Shown: in pieces, positions 56,277 through 64,000 of the stretch
How positions within the stretch are numbered: position 1 is the first letter of the stretch
How the letters are laid out: every line of letters starts with the position of its first letter
NCBI GenBank assembly: GCA_026119935.1
Contig: JALRMH010000019.1
Location: 558,001 to 622,000 of the forward strand
Origin: Endothia cerciana
Taxonomy: Eukaryota; Ascomycota; Sordariomycetes; Diaporthales; Cryphonectriaceae
Direction: 5' to 3'
Length of the DNA: 64,000 nt
Translations under genes and position numbers: made by a program
Notes under the pieces: model-generated
Databases searched by the model: none
Told to the model about the DNA's origin: nothing
What the model saw: only the letters and a program-made list of their open reading frames with translations

Positions 56277-58702
56277 GCGCGACAGCGAGAGGTAACGGAA
56301 CACAGGAACAAGCGAACCTATTATGCGAAGATAGATTACAATGGGTAAAGGGATTGTTCCTCTTTGCCAATGGGGTTGACTCGAAGGAAGCAATGGGGAG
56401 TAGGGAGGAGGAGGGTGTTGGGAGAAGTGGTGGTGAGGAAGAAAGAAACTTGTTCTGGTGCTGGAGTTGGAAGAGCTGCAATTTTGTGCTTCAGGCTCAG
56501 GGAAGAATCAGCTGGAGCTTGGCCCAAAGCGGGTCCTGATATCGTGAAAAAAATAGACAGTTATTAGGAAAACGACATCATAGACGAGGGGCGCGTGTTG
56601 TGAACACACCGGATGTGCGGGCATCACGATGTTGTGTTGCAGAGGTGGTGGCGGCCAGGATCGAGTTCCAGGTTCCGGAACAACAGTGACTTGTTGAAAG
56701 CCTGCAGCTGGAACATGGCTGATCAAAATTGACCCATACATCTGGGGCCATTCCAGAAGAATACGACCCCAGCATCAAGATCTCTGCTGATAATACTGAG
56801 AGATTCATGTCATAATAGGGAAGCACCAGGCTAATTCATCATGACGAGGACACAGTCTTCAGTGGAGAGAGTTCCGAGTCCAGTGCACAGTTGAAATCAA
56901 CTGCTACATACGAGCAGAAGGAGCATCTGTAGTAGCTTTGTATGGAAGAGCACGACAGCCATGACTTTAGGAACCAGGATTGCTACTAAACAATGATGTC
57001 CACCATGTTGTCCGAGGCTTGAAGGAAGCCGGGGCCATATGAAAGAGGCAGGCTGGTCAGGAGCTACAGACGGAAACAAGAAATTGTCTGGAGAACAACT
57101 TAAAATGCTCTGTGATGGTTGAGCCAGCACCAACTTAGAATTATACTGACACAAAGGCTGTCCTTGGGACCGAAGCGTAGAATCACATTCCCGAGGCTTG
57201 AGCCAGCCACATTCCAAGGTTGTCGAGCCCACCAATTAACAAAGCTCGAGACACTGATAGGGTGCTCTGGAGGCTCTCGGATGTTGGGCCAAGGCACTTG
57301 CAGACGACAGTGGGAGCCAAAGTAAGGCAACTGGAAGGGGGCAAGAACAATTCAACATAAACACCATGAAAGGTAAGAATATGAACCAGACTGACCGATC
57401 GTTCCTGAGTTCGTGTGTGCAAGATCGTATCCTGCTTTGCAACATGGCGGGTCTGAGAATCCTTTCAAAAGCCAGTCGACCACGGCTGAAAGCTACTCAC
57501 AGTCCGGAAACCGGCGAGTCTGGACTCGACATGCCATATCGGCCAGAACATCTTCCTTCAGCCGGTTCGAAGTGAAGGTAGATCGGAGATCTCCCCCTTT
57601 ATCCGGCGTTACACTCCTGTTGCGTGGCCGTAGAGTATAGCGGCCAGGAGACAAGAATCGGAACAATCAGAGAAAATCATCCTCTCGGTAGATGCCCTTA
57701 TTCATATACTTGCTAGATACCGTAAGGAGACATGATATCCCCTTCATGGCCCTCTTGATAGGGAGTCAAAGAAGGCAACACGCATTCAGGTTACCTGAAG
57801 CGTCGGCCTCGAATCTTGAGTCTCTGCACCACCAGGTTCCGTTAACCAAGTGTCGAGAGCATGAGCAAAAGAATTCATGGAAAAAGATCTGTACCAGCCA
57901 TTGTGGAACGGGCCTGGGATGGTGTTGGGGTTTACATTTCAAGGAGCCCAACTCCGTTCTAGGAAGGAAAAGGAAGAAAAAGGAATTTGGGGGGGGGGGG
58001 GAGGGGAGATAACCATTGCGTACTCAAGCTATGCCAGTGCCTTCCGAGGTTGGTGTTGTCCATAGACATAGCGGTGGCTTATAGACCAGTTTTCCTTCTT
58101 CAGAACCATTCGAACTCCTTGGTCGTTAAGAGATGCCATGTCGATAAGCTGGATATACCTGCGGCTCCCCCCGATAGACGATGACCTTGGTGTATGAATG
58201 AGATTAACTCCCGGAGTATGTCTTCACGGAAGACGGTCCTTCAATTACCAATCAGGCAAATTCTCAAGTTCATGGGAACAAGACACTGCTCGTGGGTACG
58301 AGTCAACAAGATCCGTGATGGTTCTGGACGTGCCATCTCGTAACAATGGCAGCCGCTCCTCCAGAGACAGATGGGACTAAGAAGAAATACGTGAGCATGG
58401 CATGAGTAGAATTGGCTCTGTTAGATCATATCTGGGTTGGTTTAGTATCGTTCTAGGGAAGAAGGATTACTGGCGTCGGAAGACGAGACGTCGTTGAAGT
58501 GATAACGTGGTGTAGACCCCCTTGAAGAAAGAATGGGTCTGTGGGGCGACCAATCGAATTCGGGCAGCCCCCGTGTCACTAGCAGCAGCCGCACCACAGG
58601 TGCCCACACGCACTCCACCATCTGGCGGCATGGGGCGCGTCATCTCAAGTAGTCTCGCGTCTGTCTTCTCCACAATCCTTCCTCGACAATGTAAACGCAG
58701 TC
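56277..58702. other. Divergent intergenic region, 2.4 kb
   Basis: No gene is supported between the 5' ends of the methyltransferase gene (minus) and the unknown gene at 58703 (plus). A G13 run lies at 57989-58001. A possible short upstream exon with ATG at 58327-58380 (MAAAPPETDGTKKKY, donor GTGAGC) could not be joined to anything. The first 300 bases next to 56277 are purine-rich on the plus strand (pyrimidine-rich on the gene strand), as in a promoter. Confidence 0.45.
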
Positions 58703-60518
58703 ATGGCTGCGTCCTCGAGCCTGTCGCACTTCTCACGTACGCCGACCCCATTTTCGAGGTACCAGACGGTGGACGAAGGTGCTTCGAATCCTGGCGAGGA
58801 CGATACAGACATCAGCAGCCCTGGTGAAGGCGGGGACGATGATTCCGCCAACAAGGCTCCATACCGCGCCGCCAGAGATCTCCCCGATGAGTTGAAAGGT
58901 CGCTGTCAGATCCATCTGGAAGAGCATACTTGTGAGCAGTCTAGAGATCTCTCCACGTGTAGTCTGAGGCAGCGAGCAATTAAACTAAGTGTGATACCTC
59001 TAAAGATGTCGCCGCCCTGAGCCTCCTCAATAGTCTTCTCTGCGACAGCACGTCACATGCGGATGCCGCCCTCGTTCCACCATCCGGTCAGCTCGGCTTG
59101 CTAGCCACACTCGCCATTCAGCCCAAGCACACCTCCAAGCTCTCGAATCAAGATGCGCATGATGTTGCGTGCTTGTCCCTCTCCTACCTGCGCAACATCC
59201 TTGCTACTGTCGGACCGGTCAACGGCAGACTGCGAGATGCGTTCCTGTTCCGCGGTGATAGTGGACGACGGCGTCGGAGCTCCGACGACCTCCCTCACAA
59301 TGGATCGGAGAGCGATGAGGATCACATCCGCGGCAAGACGGCCAACGGTGGGAGCGTGTGGGCGCGCGGCCAGAACTTTTGGAAGGTTCTTGGCTGGGCT
59401 TTCAACTGCAGCGCGCTGTACCCGCATCGGTGGCGATGGTGGAAGCCATGGCTCGAGTACATGCTGGATGTGCTGGAGACAGACTACGAGGAGAGAAGAC
59501 GCCTGGACCTGGAACGCGAGGGCGCAAAGGAGGACCGCGAATACCCCCTGCTACGGAACTCCCTCTTGGTGTGTTACATCACGCCGAGGAACAGCCGGTC
59601 AAACCCGGTCAAGCCGATCTTGAGCGCGCTATTTGCCGACGGGAGCGCCTCGTCCAGGTCGATATACAAAGAGGTGTTCGAGAAAGAGGCGAGAGTCGCG
59701 TCTAAGTCAAGTAGGAAGAGGAAGCGGCATCACGTCGATCTCGACAACGACGACTTCGGCGACTACAATGACGATTCGTCTACTGGAGGCTCCGAGCCAC
59801 CAACTCGTGAACACCAACGGACATCGGCGAAGGCAGCCGACGAGTCTATGCTTTGGATAACCTCGTCGCTGGCCGAAACCATTCCGCTGCGTCTTCGTCT
59901 ATTCGCATTGGTAAGTCTTGGGCTGATCGCAGTCTGACCATCCCACTAACACTTCCTCAGTTGTCGCGAGCTGTCGACGATATGCCGGACAGCTGCAGTA
60001 TGAAAACTGCGGATCTGTACGAGAAAGTAGCCGACAAGATCGCCCAACAGCCCGTCGTTGCCTTCTCGCGTTTTATTGCATCACACGATTCCCCTCTCCA
60101 GTTTGATTCGCTGGTCGCAATTATCCAGCTAATAATGCCGGCACTTCTTCCAAACTCGAGTTCTGATCCTGGCGATGTACACCCAGAGGCGGTCGAACGT
60201 GAGGCAGTTAGTGATCGAATTCTGGAGACATGCTATCTGCCCTTCGCGTACCGAACAGCCGAAAACAATGCCAAGCTGTCCTTGGCGGTCGAGACGTTCT
60301 TCCGAATCCTGTGGAAGAAGGAATGTATGCAATGGACGGTTTCTCTGCAACAGGCTGCAGAGACGGGCGTCACGGCTCGTAAGGATAAGTCTGCGCCGAG
60401 GAAGAGCAGCCGCAAGAAAGAGGGCGAGAGCGTTGCACGAGAGACCCTTCGCGCTTCTGGAACCCGCATTCTGGCATTGGCTCAACTTCTGAAGCTGCAG
60501 ACATCTCGAAGCGAGTGA
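58703..60518 (+). CDS. Conserved fungal protein of unknown function, nuclear-like
   Basis: Exons 58703-58931, 59006-59910 and 59961-60518 give 563 residues in phase. Exon 1 begins MAASSSLSHFSRTPTPFSR and is acidic; exon 2 opens YVAALSLLNSLLCDSTSH and includes a strongly aromatic stretch (FWKVLGWAFNCSALYPHRWRWWKPWLEYMLDVLE), then Lys/Arg-rich nuclear-like signals (KSSRKRKRHH) and an acidic patch. Exon 3 is helical (LYEKVADKIAQQPVVAFSRF) and ends in a basic tail. An alternative exon 1 donor (GAAAG|GTCGCT) also keeps the frame but is non-canonical. I do not recognise the family; the Trp-rich helical core and nuclear-like signals suggest a nuclear scaffold or DNA-metabolism subunit, which is only a guess. 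Intron 2 has a CCACTAAC branch point. Confidence 0.78.
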
Positions 60519-60861
60519 GACGACATGACACCACACCCATTGAGGGTGGATGGCTCCTGTGATCAACATCATTGCTGGGGCTCGAGCCTGGTAGACGGCT
60601 GGTGGATCTGCATACTGTACGGGTGGCTCTCGCAGGGTCTCTCTTTTTACAAGGCTGGTCCCTTACGCATTCAAAGGTGGCGTTATTGGTGGGTCATGGG
60701 GGGATCGATACCACGGGCAGCGTGGATTGTCGGACGTATGGCGTTAGATCACTGGGGCACCAGGGACTCGCGAGACATCCTCGGGATTTCTGTTGTTCCA
60801 TCCCAAAATGATGATGATTATGACCGTGCAGATCCTTCTGTGCCTCGCCACAATGCATATG
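60519..60861. other. Short convergent intergenic region
   Basis: A 343-base stretch between the 3' ends of the unknown plus-strand gene and the complex I assembly factor gene. No gene is seen. Confidence 0.5.
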
Positions 60862-61595
60862 CTACCGTTTTGCTGGTGGCGTCCAGCCCTGCGGCTGCCA
60901 ATCCTCACTTGGTCCCGCCCGACGATGCTTCTTCCACGGATCCTCCTTCTCGACCTCCTTCCGCCTCCCAGCGGCGGTCTGCGCAGCTTCCGCCTGCCCA
61001 CCCCCCGAAGCGCTCACGCCTCTCCTCGTCACGTCCCCACCCTCAACATCCCGAGCCCTCGCGGTCCTACTCTCTAGCGCCGCAACGGGCTGCCCCGTCG
61101 CGCCCCCCGGCGCATCCATCACCCTTGGCTTCGCCTCCCACCGCGCATCGGCCTCTGCGGCCAGGTACTTCATCTGGGCCTGACGCCGCGCCTCGTGGTG
61201 TTGCTCCTGGATCGTGGGCGGCCTCTCGCGCATGTTGCGCAGCCACTGGTGCCACTGCGGCGGCACCTTGACCTCACCGTAGTGGGTGTCCCGCGGATAC
61301 TGCACGATGCGGCGCCAGCGGACGGGCTCGCCGGGCCGGGGGTCGCCGCGGACGTCGCGGAATTCCCAGTAGGTGTTGCCTTGAAGGTCAAGACCTGCGG
61401 GGAGGTGAAGGTGAGGCTGGGTCAGCGGCGGTGATCCCACGATCGGACATACTTGTACTTTGGGGAGGGCCCGGGGGATGGGCGGCGCATGGCTGCACTG
61501 GACCTACCGACTAGGAACCTCTTGCGCCATGGTAGACGGAGGGCTTTCCACTTATACCATGTTCGTAGGAGAGGTGAGATCTGTTTCGAGGACAT
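60862..61595 (-). CDS. NDUFAF2/NDUFA12-like complex I assembly factor
   Basis: Exons 61595-61508 and 61394-60862 give 206 residues. Exon 1 encodes MSSKQISPLLRTWYKWKALR..RKRFLVG, and the GTAGGT..CCGCAG join gives FLVGLDLQGNTYWEFRD, the hallmark of the NDUFA12/NDUFAF2 (B17.2/mimitin, PF05071) family. The family's second motif follows: VPPQWHQWLRNMRERPPTIQEQ. NDUFAF2-type proteins act in mitochondria as assembly factors for respiratory complex I. A C-terminal extension of about 90 residues, rich in Ala, Arg, Lys and Pro, is longer than in the animal protein but common in fungi. The high-GC second exon alone lacks a start codon, which confirms the intron. It is divergent from the calponin-type gene across about 900 bases. 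Confidence 0.9.
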
Positions 61596-62500
61596 CTGCG
61601 GTCGGATGCGATGTTTCGAGCAGGTCGGAACGCGGCAGTATCAGTATTGTATGCGCCACTATAATCATGTTCTGCAGAACTCCAATTCGACGCGACCGCG
61701 TTCTGCGGTGGGTCCCAGCCACGGTGGCAGGGGCTCCCCCCCTAAACCCCGTCCACCGACTAGCCCCTCGCCCCTCAGGAGGTCGGCCTTCTGTAAGTGA
61801 CGTCTGTTGGTTCTGGTGGCGGGGTTGGCACGGATGGCTGGCGGTTGACAGTTGTAGGGCTCCCGGTAGGCGGGAACAACCTTGGACGAGACAGGGGGTC
61901 CCACAGGGCCGACCAAGGCGAGAACGGGCGTGGGCCAGGGCAGGACAGGGCAGGACAGGGCAGGACAGGGACGCGACCCAGGGATGTAGGGGGGTGCCCC
62001 TCTCCTTGGACAGCCCAGATGACTCTGGAAACCGAAGCCGATGGAGATTTTGGACACTAACACGATGGTTCATGCTGGCGGTCCTTGCACCTTTGCGCGC
62101 TCTCGATAAATCAAGTCATCTCTCCTACAACTCTCTGCAATTTGGCGGAAACCCACCAGGCAATCTCGCCCTCTCCGTCCTGTGTGATCATCCCGCGTTC
62201 CTTTAAATAAACAACACCGTTGTTGTCGTGTCGGTTGGCATTTTGCTTTCTTCGAGTACGGGTCGAATCGCAGCCTAGACGACTCGTTCCCAGATCGCAT
62301 ACCTTTCGCCCAGCCGCGGCGCCAATACGTGGAACGTAACATACGTCAGCGTGAGATCCGGAATCCGATCTGCAGGCGATCAACTCCACCAAGGACAGGC
62401 GCCGGCTCTCATATCTACTATATCCTACACAACAATATCACGCGCGGCGCAACACAGAACTACATCGAGTACGGCGGACCTAAAGGCAGCACCCCCCACC
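61596..62500. other. Divergent promoter region with minisatellite
   Basis: No gene is supported. It separates the 5' ends of the NDUFAF2-like gene and the calponin-type gene, and holds a short GCAGGACAGG minisatellite at 61934-61971. Confidence 0.5.
61934..61971. repeat. (GCAGGACAGG)n minisatellite
   Basis: Three to four tandem units of GGGCAGGACA lie between the two divergent genes. The core GGACAGG is shared with the tract at 47140-47230. Confidence 0.88.
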
Positions 62501-64000
62501 ATGGCTTCGGTGACGTCCCTGGACAGAGATCTGCGCAAGCTGCGCCTCGACAAATACACTCCCGCCGCGGCGAACGAGGTGCGGGCATGGATCGAGGGTA
62601 TCCTGGGCGAGCGCCTGCCTCCAGGCGACCTGCTCGAGTCTCTGAAGGACGGCGTGGCACTCTGCAAGTAGGTAATTCGTGATGTTCCACGGTCCTAGCA
62701 CGGCTGGCTAAGCACTCGTGTGTCACAGGCTCGTCAACCTCGCCCTCCCCCCGCCGGGCGTCAAGTTCAAGACCTCCGCGATGCCCTTCGTACAGATGGA
62801 GAACATCTCTCACTTCCTCCGCGCCTGCAAATCCCCGCCGTACAACCTCCAGGAACATGATATGTTCCTCACAGTCGACCTCTACGAGTCGAAGGACCCG
62901 GCGCAGGTCCTACAGTGCCTCGGCGCCTTCAGCCGCGCCGCAAACCAGGCGAAACCGGCTGCCTTCCCAACAGCCATAGGACCCCGTGCTGCAGGGCTCA
63001 GTCCACAGAGGACAGGCGCGCCAGGGCATCTATCACCAACCCCCACAGCCGGCGGCCGACCGCGCGGCATGTCCAGCAGCAGCAGCGCCTCCTCGGCTTA
63101 CAACATTCGCTCGGCGCTCTCCGCAAGCAAGACAGGCGATTCGGGCTCCGGCCGCTTCTCCCCCAACAGGAGCCCGACGGCGCAGAGTGGGTCCAAGTCG
63201 CCCTCAGTCAGCAGCTGGAGCAGCAGGGCCCACGAGGGCGTAACCTCGCCGGCTTGGAACATCGCACAGTACGGATACATGGGCGGCGCGAGCCAGGGCA
63301 ATCTCGGCATCTCGTTCGGCGGGAGGCGACAGATCACTAGCGCTGGTCCGGCCGTGCCTAGCCTTGCTGAAAAGCAGAAGCTTCGCAAGGAGAAGGAGGC
63401 CGGGGAGCAGAGGCAGCGTGAGGAGGAGCAAGCCAAGCGTGCACAGCTGGAGGCCGAGGAGGAGGAGCGCAGGTGGCAGGAGGAGACGAGGCGGAAGCGC
63501 GAGGAGGAGGCGCGGCTGCTAGAGGAGAAGCGCCGTTGGGAAGAGGAAGAGCGCCAGTGGAAGATTACAGAGGAGAAGCGTCGCAGAGACGAGGAAGAAG
63601 CCGAGAGACGTCTCGCCGAGGAGCGAGGCAAGGTCAGGAGCAGGGCCAACTCTCGCCTGCACGGCCAGTTTCTGAGCCAGTATCAGGCGGAACAAGGTAA
63701 CGGCGGGAACAGCGACCCCAATCGGCGAATCAGGGAACTCGAGGAGGAACTGGAGCGCGCGCGCCAACGAGAAGCTGAGTACGAGAATGAGCGTCAGACC
63801 CGGGTGCGAATGAAGAGCGTCGATGCTAAGGCCAGAATTCGCTCACGTAGCCGACCACGACCCGCCACTGGAACCCCAAGCAGGCAGGACTCGTGGGCCC
63901 GAGGCGATGACTCGGACGGAGAGGGCCTGAAGCAATCTTGGAACGAGCGCAAACAACGACCGCAGCCTCCGCCTCGACAGAACTCCCGCCCTCTTCCCGA
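62501..64000 (+). CDS. Calponin-homology (transgelin/Scp1-like) protein, partial at window end
   Basis: Exons 62501-62667 and 62729 to the window end; the frame is still open at 64000, so the 3' part is missing. The join GCAA|GTAGGT..CACAG|G restores CKLVNLALPPPGVK. The N-terminal 130 residues form a calponin-homology domain of the transgelin/SM22 type (LRKLRLDKYTPAAANEVRAW, LLESLKDGVALCKLVN, MENISHFLRACKSPP, MFLTVDLYESKDPAQVLQCL). Then come a Ser/Pro/Gly-rich linker and a very long Glu/Arg coiled coil (EEERRWQEETRRKREEEARL and onward). Yeast Scp1 bundles actin at patches; this protein is much larger, as in other filamentous fungi, and probably acts on the actin cytoskeleton. The ATG (CACCATGG) has good context. 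Confidence 0.9.

Noticed and set aside
1..64000. CRISPR arrays, bacterial operons, ribosome binding sites or prophage
   Set aside because: Spliced genes and eukaryotic families show this is fungal nuclear DNA; the repeats seen are tandem micro- and minisatellites without spacers.
1..64000. Complete transposon or retroelement
   Set aside because: No reverse transcriptase, integrase or transposase motif and no long terminal repeats were recognised in any frame.

Overview
This window looks like nuclear DNA of a filamentous ascomycete (Pezizomycotina, probably Sordariomycetes). Genes are separated by long non-coding stretches and carry short GT..AG introns (45-300 nt) with CTNAC-type branch points. 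GC content is high in most coding regions. The families include Zn2Cys6 regulators, a Ybp2/glomulin-type protein, fungal ankyrin/STAND-type proteins and a DNMT5-type methyltransferase. The lineage is an inference; no rRNA or other marker is present. All exon joins were worked out by hand from splice signals and reading-frame phase.

Layout. 1-7.2 kb: a conserved unknown protein (1171-2344 +) and a large Zn2Cys6 regulator (4742-7185 +). 7.2-16.2 kb: mostly non-coding, with one solid unknown two-exon gene (10776-12397 -) and several weak candidates. 16.9-20.8 kb: a Ybp2/Alf4/glomulin-family protein and a SET-domain protein with a predicted signal peptide, both on the minus strand. 20.8-30.2 kb: a secreted-type YcaC-like cysteine hydrolase (23870-24890 +), a helical/ankyrin protein with a one-base frameshift (25289-27464 -), and a tRNA-like pol III element (28424-28507). 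30.2-33.7 kb: a large sterol-type glucosyltransferase. 34.4-46.7 kb: a small new-looking gene, a membrane-anchored PAN-like protein, an ABCG half-transporter with a polyglutamine insert, and a Zn2Cys6/fungal_trans regulator. 48.4-56.3 kb: one giant gene joining a C5-cytosine methyltransferase, a zinc module, an SNF2-type ATPase and a RING-like motif, i.e. the DNMT5 maintenance methylase architecture. 58.7-64 kb: a conserved nuclear-looking unknown protein, an NDUFAF2/NDUFA12-like complex I assembly factor, and a calponin-homology (transgelin/Scp1-like) protein cut by the window end.

How the genes relate. Most genes are unrelated housekeeping or chromatin genes. The only suggestive neighbourhood is 38-47 kb, where a surface PAN-like protein, an ABCG exporter and a Zn2Cys6 regulator sit together, as in many fungal sensing/export loci; there is no biosynthetic core enzyme, so this is speculative. 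The most notable single item is the DNMT5-type gene. The most notable background features are unusually frequent long G or C homopolymers (about a dozen runs of 11-15), nearly all in intergenic DNA or introns, and a GGACAGG-type minisatellite family present at two distant places.
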